Notes: generated by a model not told the origin, from the letters alone. DNA of 64,000 bases from Streptomyces sp. AM 2-1-1 (GCF_029167645.1 NZ_CP119147.1:992001-1056000), one strand, 5' to 3'; positions 36,279 through 45,422 are shown, counted from the first letter of the stretch. Numbers and translations are program-made.

Positions 36279-36588
36279 ACCGGGTGAGCCGGGCCGGGGC
36301 CGCCGGGCCGTCATGACGACGGCAGCGCCGCCGTGCGCTCCGGGCAGATCCGCCCGGAGCGCGTCCCGTCCCACCCGGCGGGCCACCCGCAGGTCGGTGT
36401 CGTACCGCCGTCGCGCCGCCGCAGGTGCGGCGTCGGGCCCCTCGCGCCGCCGCTCCTCCATGTCCCCCGCTTCGCAGCGGGCCGCGGAACCCACCCCTGT
36501 GACCTGCGGCAGAGCCGGGGCGCACGGGGGGGGTGGACCCGACCGTGCCGACTTCACCCCGCGGGAAGGGGGCCAGTACAGTACGGGA
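36279..36588. other. intergenic region, 310 bp
   Basis: Holds the terminator at 36335-36362 and the promoter region of nadE. No gene supported. Confidence 0.4.
36335..36362 (+). terminator. terminator hairpin after the ArsR-like gene
   Basis: 11-bp perfect arms GCGCTCCGGGC / GCCCGGAGCGC (36335-36345 and 36352-36362), loop AGATCC. Confidence 0.78.
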
Positions 36589-37431
36589 ATGGTGACCCTA
36601 AGGGAGCAGATTATCGCCGACCTCGGCGTCCGGGCGGCAGTGGAACCGAAGGAGGAGATCCGGCAGCGGGTCGACTTCCTCAAGGAGTACCTGCGGTCGA
36701 CGCCGGCCAAGGGCTTCGTACTCGGGATCAGCGGCGGCCAGGACAGTACGCTGGCCGGCAAGTTGTGCCAGCTCGCGGCCGAGGAGCTGCGGGCCGAGGG
36801 GCACGACGCCACCTTCCTCGCGGTGCGGCTGCCGTACGGCGTGCAGGCGGACGAGCACGACGCGCAGATCGCGCTGGAGTTCATCGGGCCGGACCGTTCG
36901 GTCGCGGTGAACGTCAAGCCGGGTGCCGACACCGTGGCCGCCGAGGTCGCGCGCGGGCTGGCCGGGCTGCCGGAGGGGGAACCGGAGCTGCGGGACTTCG
37001 TACGCGGCAACGTCAAGGCCCGTGAGCGCATGGTGATCCAGTACGGGCTCGCCGGCCAGTTGGGGCTGCTCGTCGTGGGCACGGACCACGCGGCCGAGGC
37101 GGTGACCGGTTTCTTCACCAAGTACGGCGACGGCGGGGTCGACCTCACCCCGCTCACCGGGCTGACCAAGCGTCAGGGTGCGGCGCTTCTGCGGGAGTTG
37201 GGAGCCCCGCAGAGCACCTGGGAGAAGGTGCCGACGGCGGACCTGGAGGACGGCCGCCCCGCGCTGCCGGACGAGGTGGCACTCGGGCTGACGTATGCGG
37301 AGATCGACGACTACCTGGAGGGCGCGGAGGTCACCCCCGAGGTGGCGTCGAAGCTGGAGGCGGGCTACCTGGCGACCCGGCACAAGCGGACCGTCCCGGC
37401 CACCCCGCTCGACGACTGGTGGAAGAGCTGA
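36589..37431 (+). CDS. nadE: NH3-dependent NAD synthetase NadE
   Basis: 280 residues from ATG 36589 (E. coli NadE has 275). PP-loop ATP pyrophosphatase motif [16 protein letters not shown], then [46 protein letters not shown] and the C-terminal [15 protein letters not shown]. It makes NAD from deamido-NAD, ammonia and ATP. There is no glutaminase domain, so ammonia is the direct nitrogen donor. Monocistronic with its own terminator. Confidence 0.95.
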   Translation: MVTLREQIIADLGVRAAVEPKEEIRQRVDFLKEYLRSTPAKGFVLGISGGQDSTLAGKLCQLAAEELRAEGHDATFLAVRLPYGVQADEHDAQIALEFIGPDRSVAVNVKPGADTVAAEVARGLAGLPEGEPELRDFVRGNVKARERMVIQYGLAGQLGLLVVGTDHAAEAVTGFFTKYGDGGVDLTPLTGLTKRQGAALLRELGAPQSTWEKVPTADLEDGRPALPDEVALGLTYAEIDDYLEGAEVTPEVASKLEAGYLATRHKRTVPATPLDDWWKS

Positions 37432-37486
37432 CCGCGACGGCGGACCACTGAACGCGGCCCGGCCGCCCGACCGTCCCGCCCTTCCC

Positions 37487-37526
37487 ACGCACCCGCCGCG
37501 CGACCCGGTTCGCGCGGCGGGTGCGT
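37487..37526 (+). terminator. terminator hairpin after nadE
   Basis: 16-bp perfect arms (37487-37502 and 37511-37526) with an 8-base loop. Confidence 0.85.
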
Positions 37527-37606
37527 CATGTCCGGACCGGGTCCCGGCCTCCGCTCCCCACCGCATCGTCGCCTTCTTGTGACCGGGGGTGATGTTCCTT
37601 CCCATC

Positions 37607-37625
37607 TAAGGGCAGGCTAACCTAA
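37607..37625 (+). promoter_or_regulatory. iron box (IdeR/DmdR type) for the Fec cassette
   Basis: TAAGGGCAGGCTAACCTAA matches about 16 of 19 consensus positions. It ends 5 bases before the ATG at 37631 and includes a possible -10 TAACCT (37618-37623), so the repressor would sit on the promoter and the mRNA may be leaderless. Confidence 0.82.
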
Positions 37626-37630
37626 GCGGC

Positions 37631-38530
37631 ATGAGAGCTGGTGAGAGCATGTCCGGTGCGGCGCACGTCGCCGCCGCTGCCGGTGTGCCACATACGCGCG
37701 GTCACGGACTGTCCGCCGACGGGGTCACCGTCGCCTACGGCCGCACCGACGTCGTGCACGGGGCGAGCCTCGCCCTGCGGCCCGCCGAGGTGACCGCCCT
37801 GGTGGGCCCCAACGGCAGCGGGAAGTCGACACTGCTGCGTACTCTCGCCCGGCTCCAGACCGCACGGACCGGAACGCTCACCGTGGACGCCGGCACCGAG
37901 GGGGCCACCGACGGCTTCGCGCTCGGCGCCCGCGAATTCGCCCGGCGGGTCGCACTCCTGACGCAGTCCCGGTCCACGCCGGGCGGTCTCACCGTCCGGG
38001 ACGTGGTCGAGTTCGGCCGCTACCCGCACCGCGGCCGCTGGGGACGTCCCGACCCGGACGGCACGGCGGCGGTGGACCGCGCCCTCACCCTCACCGGTGT
38101 CGAGGACCTCGCCGGCCGGGGCGTGGAACAGCTCTCCGGCGGGCAGCTCCAGCGCGTGTGGCTGGCGAGCTGCCTGGCGCAGGAGACGGGCGTTCTGCTG
38201 CTCGACGAACCCACCACCTACCTCGACCTCCGCTACCAGGTCGAACTCCTCGACCTGATCCGCGATCTCGCCGACCTCCACGGCATCGCCGTGGGCGTCG
38301 TCCTCCACGACCTCGACCAGGCGGCAGCCGTCTCCGACCGGGTCGCCCTGCTCCACGCGGGACGCGTCGTCGCCGACGGCGCGCCCGAGGACGTGTTCAC
38401 ACCGGAGTTGCTGTCCGACGTCTACGGCATCCGCATCGACGTCGACACCGACCCGTCGACCGGCCGGCTGCGCACCCGCGCGATCGGTCGCCACCACTCC
38501 CGATCCGAAGGGCTCAGCACCTCCTCATGA
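37631..38530 (+). CDS. ferric siderophore ABC transporter ATP-binding protein (FecE/FepC-like)
   Basis: 299 residues from ATG 37631; ATG 37649, with GGTGAG before it, would give 293. Walker A GPNGSGKSTLLRTL, Q-loop LLTQSRSTPGG, signature LSGGQLQRVWLASCL, Walker B VLLLDEPTTYLDLRYQ and switch His VLHDLDQAAAVSDR; the YLD-R motif is typical of siderophore/cobalamin ATPases. The iron box upstream supports iron-dependent expression. It overlaps the binding-protein gene by 4 bases and forms an operon with two further genes. Confidence 0.92.
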   Translation: MRAGESMSGAAHVAAAAGVPHTRGHGLSADGVTVAYGRTDVVHGASLALRPAEVTALVGPNGSGKSTLLRTLARLQTARTGTLTVDAGTEGATDGFALGAREFARRVALLTQSRSTPGGLTVRDVVEFGRYPHRGRWGRPDPDGTAAVDRALTLTGVEDLAGRGVEQLSGGQLQRVWLASCLAQETGVLLLDEPTTYLDLRYQVELLDLIRDLADLHGIAVGVVLHDLDQAAAVSDRVALLHAGRVVADGAPEDVFTPELLSDVYGIRIDVDTDPSTGRLRTRAIGRHHSRSEGLSTSS

Positions 38531-39513
38531 AGCGCCACCTCCTCGCCTCGGCCACCGTCGCCGTCGCCGCCCTCTCGCTGGCCGCCTGCGGAACCTCGGA
38601 GCCGTCCACGGACGACGCCGCCCCGTCCGCGAAGCCCGCCGCCCAGAAGATCACCGTCACCGACGCCACCGGCGCGAAGGTGACGCTCGACGGGCCCGCC
38701 ACCAAGGTCGTCGCCACCGAGTGGAACGTGGTCGAGGACCTCGTGGCCCTCGGTGTCTCCCCGGTGGGCGTCGCCGACGTGAAGGGCTACACCGCGTGGA
38801 ACACCGCGGCCCCGCTCACCGGCGACCCGAAGGACATCGGTACGCGCGGCGAGCCGAGCATCGACACCGTCGCGGCGCTCGCCCCGGACCTCGTGGTCGC
38901 CACCGACGACCTCTCCCCCGACGTCGTCGCCCAGCTCCGCAAGGTCGCGCCGGTCATCCAGGTGACCTCCGCCGACGGCGCGGACCAGATCGGCACGATG
39001 ACCGAGGGCCTCGACCTGGTCGCGCGGGCCACCGGCAAGACCGCCGAGGCCACCACCGTGAAGAACGAGTTCGAGGCGAGCATCGCCGAGAACAAGAAGG
39101 CCCTGGAGGACGCCGGGCTCGGCGGCGCCCGGGTCGCCTCGGCCGACGGCTACGTCGACGCCAACCAGGTCTCCGTCCGCGCCTTCACGGCGAACTCCCT
39201 CCTCGGCTCGGTCAACGAGAAGCTCGGGCTGAAGAACGCCTGGACCGTCGAGGGGGACAAGGCCTACGGCCTGGCCACCACCGACGTCGAGGGACTCACC
39301 AAGCTCGGTGACGTCCACTTCAGTTACATCGCCAACGACGTGGACGGCGACGCGTTCGCCGACAACCTCTCGAAGAACGCGGTCTGGAAGTCGCTGCCGT
39401 TCGTCGAGGACGGCAACGTGCACCGGCTGCCCGACGGCGTCTGGATGTTCGGCGGCCCCCGCTCGATGGAGGCGTACGCCGACTCCCTCGTCGACGCCCT
39501 GACGAAGAAGTAG
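38527..39513 (+). CDS. ferric siderophore-binding lipoprotein (FecB/FepB-like)
   Basis: 328 residues. Signal peptide with lipobox LAAC near residue 21, then a class III periplasmic-binding-protein fold: KVVATEWNVVEDLVALGVSPVGVAD, IDTVAALAPDLVVATDDLSPDVVAQLRKVAPVIQV, a long central helix (TVKNEFEASIAENKKALEDAG) and a C-terminal VHRLPDGVWMFGGPRSMEAYADSL. It captures the ferric siderophore at the membrane surface. The ligand cannot be read from the sequence; the catechol made at 1-6 kb is a candidate. Confidence 0.9.
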   Translation: MKRHLLASATVAVAALSLAACGTSEPSTDDAAPSAKPAAQKITVTDATGAKVTLDGPATKVVATEWNVVEDLVALGVSPVGVADVKGYTAWNTAAPLTGDPKDIGTRGEPSIDTVAALAPDLVVATDDLSPDVVAQLRKVAPVIQVTSADGADQIGTMTEGLDLVARATGKTAEATTVKNEFEASIAENKKALEDAGLGGARVASADGYVDANQVSVRAFTANSLLGSVNEKLGLKNAWTVEGDKAYGLATTDVEGLTKLGDVHFSYIANDVDGDAFADNLSKNAVWKSLPFVEDGNVHRLPDGVWMFGGPRSMEAYADSLVDALTKK

Positions 39514-39519
39514 CGCGCC

Positions 39520-41586
39520 GTGGCCGTCATCAGCAAATCCGTGGTCGGCCGTGACCGCCCCGCCGCGGCCACGACGGGCACGGTCGCGGTGACGGCCGGG
39601 CTCGTGCTGCTCGTCCTCGTCCTCGCCGTCGTCGACATCACCCAGGGCACCGCCGACGTCGGCGCGTCGGAGGTCCGGGACGCGCTCCTCGGCCGCGCCG
39701 ACGCCGGGGACTCCTCCGTCGTCATCGCGTCCCGGCTGCCGCGCATGGTCGCCGGCATCCTCGTCGGGCTGGCGCTCGGTGCGGCGGGGGCGGCCCTCCA
39801 GTCGGTCAGCCGCAACGTGCTCGCCGCGCCGGACACCCTGGCGGTGAACGCCGGTTCCTATCTGGCGCTGGGCCTGGTCGCCGTCACCGGTGTCTCGCTG
39901 CCCTTCCTCGCCTCCTCCGGCGCGGCGTTCGTCGGCGGGCTCGCCGCCGCGGCCGTCGTCCTCGGCCTCTCCGGACTCGGGAAGGGCACCGTACGGCTCG
40001 TCCTGGCGGGCAGCGCGCTGATGCTGGGCCTGAACGCCGTGACCGAGGCGCTGCTCCTGCTCTTCCCGCAGAAGACCGAGGGGCTCTACCGCTGGGGCCA
40101 GGGCGGCATCGGCCAGAACGGCTTCGACGGGGTCCAGCAGATGCTCCCGGTCGTCGTGGCCGGCCTGCTCGGGCTGCTGCTCCTCGGCCGCCGGGTCGAC
40201 GCGCTCGGCCTGGGTGACGACGCGGCCCGCGGCCTGGGCGTCCCCGTCCGGGGAACCCGGGTCACCGCCGTCGTTTTCGCCACCCTGCTCTCCGCGGCGG
40301 CCGTCACGCTCGCGGGCCCGATCGGCTTCGTCGGTCTCTGCGCCCCCGCGCTCGTACGGCCCCTGGCCCGACGGTTCCGCGGCTTGACCCGCTCACGGAC
40401 CGGGATGCCCGTCGCCGGGCTGGTGGGCGCGGCGCTGATCCTCGGGGCGGACGTGCTGCTGCGCGCGGTCGTCCCCGCCGACCTGGCGGTGGAGGTGCCC
40501 ACGGGCGTCGTCACCACGGTGGTCGGCAGCGTCTTCCTGGTCGTGATGGCGCTCCGTACGCGGGACACCGACGCGGCCGAGGCGCCGGACCGGCTGCGGA
40601 TACCCGGTCGCACGGCGTTCCTGGTCACCGTGGCCGTCCTCGTCGTCGCGCTCTTCGCCGTGGTGGTCGGCGCGGTCCTCCTCGGGGACGCGAAGCTGCT
40701 GCTCGGCGACGTCGTGAACTGGACCCAGGGCCGGTCCGGACGGGTCGTCACCTACGTCCTGGACGCGCGGGTCCCCCGGGTGCTGGCCGCCCTGCTGGCA
40801 GGTGCCGCGCTGGCGCTGTCCGGCACCCTGGTGCAGGCGGTGACCCGCAATCCGCTCGCGGAGCCCGGCATCCTCGGTGTCACCGGCGGCGCCGGCCTCG
40901 GTGCCGTACTGGTCGTCACCACCGTGACCGCCGCGAGTTCCTGGGTGATCGCCGGTGCGGCGTTCGCCGGTGCGGCCGCAGCCTCGTCGCTGGTCTTCGG
41001 CCTGGCGGCCCGGGGCGGTTTCCGGCAGAACCGGCTGGTCCTGCTCGGGATGGGGGTGTTCGCCGGCACGACGGCGCTGATCAGCCTGGTCATCGTGGTA
41101 AGCGACCCGTTCGACACGACGCGGGCGCTGACCTGGCTGTCCGGATCCACCTACGGCCGGAACATGCCCGACGTGCTGCCCGTCACGGTGGTGCTCGCCG
41201 GGGCCCTCGTGTGGTCGGCGGTACGCCGCCGGGAGCTGGACCTCGTCGCGCTCGACGACAACACCCCGAGGCTCCTCGGTCTGCGCCTCACCCGGGCCCG
41301 CCTCGGCTTCCTGGTGGCGGCGGTGCTGCTCGCGGCGAGCGCGGTGGCGGCCGCCGGACTGATCGGCTTCGTGGGTCTGGTCGCCCCGCACGCGGCACGT
41401 GCCCTGGTCGGGCGGCGGCACGCGCGGGTCGTCCCGGTCGCGGTCCTGCTCGGAGCGATCCTCGTCACCCTTGCCGACCTGCTGGGCCGCACGGTGATCG
41501 CCCCGGCGCAGCTCGGCGCGGGCCTGATGACGGCCGTCATCGGCGCCCCGTACTTCCTCTACCTGCTGGTCCGCACGCGCCGCTGA
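39520..41586 (+). CDS. FecCD-family permease, two permease modules fused
   Basis: 688 residues, double the usual ~335, from GTG 39520. Each half has the FecCD/BtuC signature set. Half 1: SRLPRMVAGILVGLALGAAGAALQSVSRNVLAAPDTLAVNAG and FVGLCAPALVR. Half 2: DARVPRVLAALLAGAALALSGTLVQAVTRNPLAEPGILGVTGG and GFVGLVAPHAARALVG. The fusion provides both halves of the membrane channel that separate FecC and FecD proteins normally form. Six bases separate it from the binding protein gene; the operon ends at the hairpin near 41.65 kb. Confidence 0.92.
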   Translation: MAVISKSVVGRDRPAAATTGTVAVTAGLVLLVLVLAVVDITQGTADVGASEVRDALLGRADAGDSSVVIASRLPRMVAGILVGLALGAAGAALQSVSRNVLAAPDTLAVNAGSYLALGLVAVTGVSLPFLASSGAAFVGGLAAAAVVLGLSGLGKGTVRLVLAGSALMLGLNAVTEALLLLFPQKTEGLYRWGQGGIGQNGFDGVQQMLPVVVAGLLGLLLLGRRVDALGLGDDAARGLGVPVRGTRVTAVVFATLLSAAAVTLAGPIGFVGLCAPALVRPLARRFRGLTRSRTGMPVAGLVGAALILGADVLLRAVVPADLAVEVPTGVVTTVVGSVFLVVMALRTRDTDAAEAPDRLRIPGRTAFLVTVAVLVVALFAVVVGAVLLGDAKLLLGDVVNWTQGRSGRVVTYVLDARVPRVLAALLAGAALALSGTLVQAVTRNPLAEPGILGVTGGAGLGAVLVVTTVTAASSWVIAGAAFAGAAAASSLVFGLAARGGFRQNRLVLLGMGVFAGTTALISLVIVVSDPFDTTRALTWLSGSTYGRNMPDVLPVTVVLAGALVWSAVRRRELDLVALDDNTPRLLGLRLTRARLGFLVAAVLLAASAVAAAGLIGFVGLVAPHAARALVGRRHARVVPVAVLLGAILVTLADLLGRTVIAPAQLGAGLMTAVIGAPYFLYLLVRTRR

Positions 41587-41599
41587 ACCGCCCGCGCAC

Positions 41600-41635
41600 G
41601 CCCCGCCCCGCCCCGCCCCGCCCCGCCCCGCCCCG
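41600..41635 (+). repeat. CCCCG pentanucleotide repeat
   Basis: About seven head-to-tail CCCCG units immediately after the permease stop, running into the terminator stem. A simple-sequence tract prone to slippage. Confidence 0.9.
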
Positions 41636-41658
41636 GGAGACGTTCCCGGGGCGGGGCG
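41624..41658. terminator. bidirectional terminator hairpin
   Basis: 15-bp perfect arms (41624-41638 and 41644-41658) with a 5-base loop, between the convergent FecCD permease and dihydropyrimidinase genes. Confidence 0.85.
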
Positions 41659-41674
41659 TCCGTGTGTGCGGTCC

Positions 41675-43072
41675 TCAGCCGGCGTACTGGGAGAGCCCGC
41701 GCGGCAGATAGGTGCCGTGCCCGGCGTGGCCGACGTAGGTGCGGTTCTCGATCACCGGGACGCCGCGGGAGAGGACGGTCTCCACCCGGCCGGTCACCCG
41801 CTTGCCCTCGTACGCCGAGTAGTCGACGTTCATGTGGTGGGTCGCGGCCGACATGGTCTGTTCGGCGTGCGGGTCGTAGAGGACGATGTCGGCGTCGGAG
41901 CCGGGGGCGATGGTGCCCTTCTTGGGGTAGAGCCCGAACATCCGGGCCGGTGCGGCGCAGGCGATCTCGATCCAGCGCCGGCGGCTGAGGTGTCCGTCGA
42001 CGACGGCCTGGTGGAGGAGGTCCATCCGGTTCTCGACGCCGGGCATGCCGTTGGGGATCTTCGAGAAGTCGCCCCGGCCCAGTTCCTTCTGTCCCGTGAA
42101 GCAGAAGGGGCAGTGGTCGGTGGAGACCACCTGGAGGTCGTTGGTCCGCAGTCCGCGCCAGAGCGCCGCCTGGTGTTCCCTGGGCCGCAGCGGGGTGGAG
42201 CAGACGTACTTGGCGCCCTCGAAACCGGGTTCGGCGAGGTTCTCCGTCGACAGGAAGAGGTACTGCGGGCAGGTCTCGCCGAACACCGGGTGGCCCTCGT
42301 CGCGGGCGCGTGCGATCTCGGCGACGGCTTCCCGCGCCGACACGTGCACGACGTAGAGCGGGGCCCCGGCCACCTGGCTGAGCCTGATCACCCGGTGCGT
42401 GGCCTCCGCTTCGAGCAGCGCCCTGCGGACTTCGCCGTGGTGGCGGGGGTCGCGTTCGCCCCGCGCCAGCGCCTGCTCGACCAGGACGTCGATGGCGAGG
42501 CCGTTCTCGGCGTGGGTCATCACCAGGCCGCCGTTGGAGGCGGCCTGCTGCATGGCCCGCAGGATCTGTCCGTCGTCGGAGAGGAACACCCCCGGGTAGG
42601 CGGTGAAGAGCTTGAACGAGGTGACGCCGGCCGAGACGAGCCGGTCCATCTCCCGGAGCGAGGAGGCGTTCACGTCGGACATGATCATGTGGAAGCCGTA
42701 GTCGATCGCGCAGTTGCCCTCCGCCTTCTCGTGCCAGGCGCCGAGCCCGGCGGTGAGCGTCCCGCCCCGGGACTGGATCGCGAAGTCGACGATGGTCGTC
42801 GTGCCGCCCCAGGCGGCGGCGCGGGTCCCGGTCTCGAAGGTGTCGGAGGCGTACGTGCCGCCGAAGGGCATCTCCATGTGGGTGTGGGCGTCCACCCCGC
42901 CCGGGATCACGTACGTGCCGGTGGCGTCGATCCTCCTGCCGGCCCAGCCCTCGGCCACGTCACTGCCGTGGGCGGCGAGCGCGACGACCCGGCCCCCCTC
43001 GATCAGCACGTCGGCGTGGATCTCGTCGGACGCGGTGACGACGAGACCGCCGTGGATCACGGTACGGATCAT
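41675..43072 (-). CDS. hydA: dihydropyrimidinase / D-hydantoinase
   Basis: 465 residues. Amidohydrolase metal site GGVDAHTHMEMPFGG, the lysine to be carbamylated in GVTSFKLFTAYPG, further metal ligands in YVVHVSAREAV and STDHCPFCF, and the C-terminal APARMFGLYPKKGTIAPGSDADIVLYDP. It hydrolyses dihydrouracil or 5-substituted hydantoins to N-carbamoyl amino acids. It is the last gene of a minus-strand group with a class III aminotransferase and a nitrilase-family enzyme, which suggests reductive pyrimidine degradation. Confidence 0.92.
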   Translation of the reverse strand: MIRTVIHGGLVVTASDEIHADVLIEGGRVVALAAHGSDVAEGWAGRRIDATGTYVIPGGVDAHTHMEMPFGGTYASDTFETGTRAAAWGGTTTIVDFAIQSRGGTLTAGLGAWHEKAEGNCAIDYGFHMIMSDVNASSLREMDRLVSAGVTSFKLFTAYPGVFLSDDGQILRAMQQAASNGGLVMTHAENGLAIDVLVEQALARGERDPRHHGEVRRALLEAEATHRVIRLSQVAGAPLYVVHVSAREAVAEIARARDEGHPVFGETCPQYLFLSTENLAEPGFEGAKYVCSTPLRPREHQAALWRGLRTNDLQVVSTDHCPFCFTGQKELGRGDFSKIPNGMPGVENRMDLLHQAVVDGHLSRRRWIEIACAAPARMFGLYPKKGTIAPGSDADIVLYDPHAEQTMSAATHHMNVDYSAYEGKRVTGRVETVLSRGVPVIENRTYVGHAGHGTYLPRGLSQYAG

Positions 43073-43141
43073 GTGCCTCTCCTCGCTGTGCCGGGAAGGG
43101 ACCCACGGCGAGGGGCCCCGTTGCGTGCTGGTCGGGTCGGG

Positions 43142-43166
43142 GGCGGCGTCTGCCGGAGACGCCGCC
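43142..43166. terminator. hairpin between aminotransferase and dihydropyrimidinase genes
   Basis: 9-bp perfect arms GGCGGCGTC / GACGCCGCC (43142-43150 and 43158-43166), loop TGCCGGA, in the 178-bp gap. It may attenuate transcription into the dihydropyrimidinase gene. Confidence 0.5.
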
Positions 43167-43250
43167 TCCGGGATACCTCCGAGAGGTGGGGCGGCGCGCC
43201 GGACGCCGCCTCCGGGGTGGCGGGGCGCGCGCCGGGCCGCCCCCTCCGGG

Positions 43251-44534
43251 TCAGCCCGCGGCGCGCAGGGCCTCGCCCAGGATGGACGCGCCCTCCTCCG
43301 CCTCGGCGACGGACAGCGAGAGCGGCGGGGCGATCCGCAGCACGCTGGTGCTGTGGCCGCCGCCCTTGCCGATGAGCAGGCCGCCCTCGCGCGCCGCCTC
43401 CAGGACGGCGGCGGCGGCCTCGGGGGCGGCCCGGTCGGTGCCGGGCTCCACCAGCTCGATCCCGATCATGAGACCGCGCCCGCGTACCTCGTGCACCGAG
43501 GGCACCCGCGCGGCGAGGGCCCGCAGGCGTTCGACGAGCAGTCCGCCGACCCGGCGGGCATTGCCCTGGAGGTCGTGGTCGAGAAGGTACGTGAGGTTGG
43601 CGAGGCCGGCCGCCATCGTGACGGGGGAACCACCGAACGTGGAGATGGAGTTGGCGTCCAGGCAGTTCATCACCTCGGACCGGGCCACCACGCCGCCGAC
43701 GGACATGCCGTTCCCGATCCCCTTGGCGAAGGTCAGGATGTCCGGCGGGCCGTTCCGCGCGTGCGCCTGCCATCCCCAGAAGTGGTCGCCGGTGCGGCCC
43801 CAGCCGGTCTGCACCTCGTCCGAGATCCACAGGATGCCGTGCCGGTCGAGCACCTCGCGGAAGGCGGCGTAGAGGCCGTCCGGCGGCGAGGTGAAGCCTC
43901 CGACGCCCTGGATCGGTTCGGCGATGAGCGCGGCGGGCCGGCGGGTGTGCCCGAGGAGGTCCTCCAGGTCCCGTACGCATGCCGCGATGAACTCGGCGTC
44001 GGTCAGTTCCGCGTACGGCCCCCGGGTCCGCACCCCGCCATGCACGTACAGGGTCTGGAGGGGGGAGAGGCTGGTGGGCGACCAGCCCCGGTTGCCGGTC
44101 ACGGAGACCGTCGAGAACGACCTGCCGTGGTAGCTGTTGCGCATCGCGAGGATCTGGTTGGACCCCCGGTACGTGGTGGCGAGCAGCAGGGCGGTGTCGT
44201 TGGCCTCGGTGCCGGAGGTGGTGAAGAAGACGCGCGCGTCGGGGATGCCGGAGAGGGTGGCGACGCGCTCGGCGAGGTCCACCAGCGGGCGGTTGAGGTA
44301 GAGCGTCGACGAGTGGAGGATCCGCCCGGCCTGCTCGCTGATCGCCTTCGTCACCTCGGGCAGCGCGTGCGCGGTCATCGTGGTGAGGATGCCGCCGAAG
44401 AAGTCGAGGTAGCGCTTGCCGTCCGCGTCCCAGACGTGGCGCCCCTCGCCGTGGGTGATCTCCAGCGGGCGGTCGTAGTAGAGGGTGAGCCAGTCGGGGC
44501 TGACGGCGCGGTGCCGTGCGAAGAGGTCGTTCAC
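43251..44534 (-). CDS. class III aminotransferase (beta-alanine or similar omega-amino acid)
   Basis: 427 residues from GTG 44534, which overlaps the stop of the upstream nitrilase gene (GTGA). PLP-enzyme motifs: DADGKRYLDFFGGILTTMTAHALPEV, TTSGTEANDTALLLA, the Asp in ILWISDEVQTGWGRTGDHFWGW, and the PLP lysine in ILTFAKGIGNGMSVGG. In the pyrimidine pathway it would transfer the amino group of beta-alanine (or 3-aminoisobutyrate) to 2-oxoglutarate or pyruvate. Coupled with the neighbouring amidohydrolase. Confidence 0.88.
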   Translation of the reverse strand: MNDLFARHRAVSPDWLTLYYDRPLEITHGEGRHVWDADGKRYLDFFGGILTTMTAHALPEVTKAISEQAGRILHSSTLYLNRPLVDLAERVATLSGIPDARVFFTTSGTEANDTALLLATTYRGSNQILAMRNSYHGRSFSTVSVTGNRGWSPTSLSPLQTLYVHGGVRTRGPYAELTDAEFIAACVRDLEDLLGHTRRPAALIAEPIQGVGGFTSPPDGLYAAFREVLDRHGILWISDEVQTGWGRTGDHFWGWQAHARNGPPDILTFAKGIGNGMSVGGVVARSEVMNCLDANSISTFGGSPVTMAAGLANLTYLLDHDLQGNARRVGGLLVERLRALAARVPSVHEVRGRGLMIGIELVEPGTDRAAPEAAAAVLEAAREGGLLIGKGGGHSTSVLRIAPPLSLSVAEAEEGASILGEALRAAG

Positions 44535-45373
44535 GGTTCCACCAGCCCGTCGTAGGCGTCCGCTCGGCGGTCGCGGTAGAAGGCCCACTGGGTGCGGACC
44601 TCCTCGATCAGGTCGAAGTCCAGGTCCCTGACGACGAGTTCCTCCTCCTTGTCGCTGGCGACGTCACCGACGAACTGGCCCCGGGGGTCGACGAAGTAGC
44701 TCGTGCCGTAGAAGTCGTTGTCGCCGTACTCCTCCCGGCCGACCCGGTTGATCGCGGCGACGAAGTACTCGTTCGCGACGGCCGACGCGGGCTGCTCCAA
44801 CTGCCAGAGGTGGCTGGAGAGCCCACGCGAGGTCGCAGACGGGTTGTACACCAACTGGGCTCCGTTGAGGCCGAGTTGTCGCCACCCCTCGGGGAAGTGG
44901 CGGTCGTAGCAGATGTAGACGCCGACCTTGCCGACCGCCGTGTCGAAGACGGGCCAGCCGGCGTTCCCGGGCTTGAAGTAGTACTTCTCCCAGAACCCCT
45001 TGACCTGCGGGATGTGGTGCTTGCGGTACTTGCCGAGGTACGAGCCGTCGGCGTCGATCACCGCGGCGGTGTTGTAGTAGAAGCCCGACTGCTCGATCTC
45101 GAAGACGGGCACCACGATGACCATGCCGGTCTCACGGGCCAGTTCCTGCATCCGGGCGACCGTGGGGCCGTCCGGTACCGGCTCGGCCCAGCGGTAGTGC
45201 TCCGGCTCCTGCACCTGACAGAAGTAGGGGGCGTTGAACACCTCCTGGAAGCCGATGATCCTCGCCCCCTGCCGGGCGGCCTCGCGCGCGTGCTCCTCAT
45301 GCTTGGCGATCATGGATTCGGTGTCGCCGGTCCAGGTCGCCTGGACGAGTGCGGCGCGAACGACGTGGGACAT
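44531..45373 (-). CDS. nitrilase-superfamily amidohydrolase, beta-ureidopropionase-like
   Basis: 280 residues. The Glu-Lys-Cys catalytic triad is visible: Glu in IGFQEVFNAPYF, Lys in YRKHHIPQVKGFWEKYYF and Cys in VGVYICYDRHFPEG. The extended loop VKGFWEKYYFKPG is typical of the beta-ureidopropionase/N-carbamoyl amino acid amidohydrolase branch. It would hydrolyse N-carbamoyl-beta-alanine to beta-alanine, CO2 and ammonia, between the dihydropyrimidinase and the aminotransferase steps. First gene of the group, with an operator-like direct repeat upstream. Confidence 0.9.
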   Translation of the reverse strand: MSHVVRAALVQATWTGDTESMIAKHEEHAREAARQGARIIGFQEVFNAPYFCQVQEPEHYRWAEPVPDGPTVARMQELARETGMVIVVPVFEIEQSGFYYNTAAVIDADGSYLGKYRKHHIPQVKGFWEKYYFKPGNAGWPVFDTAVGKVGVYICYDRHFPEGWRQLGLNGAQLVYNPSATSRGLSSHLWQLEQPASAVANEYFVAAINRVGREEYGDNDFYGTSYFVDPRGQFVGDVASDKEEELVVRDLDFDLIEEVRTQWAFYRDRRADAYDGLVEP

Positions 45374-45403
45374 GAGCTGCTCCTTCGACGCGGCGTCAGA
45401 GCC

Positions 45404-45422
45404 TCTACGCGTTTTCTACGCG
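45404..45422 (-). promoter_or_regulatory. direct repeat TCTACGCG-N3-TCTACGCG, operator candidate
   Basis: Two identical 8-mers (45404-45411 and 45415-45422) exactly 11 bases apart, 31-49 bases before the start of the nitrilase gene, where a regulator of the pyrimidine operon could bind. No regulator gene is adjacent. Confidence 0.5.
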
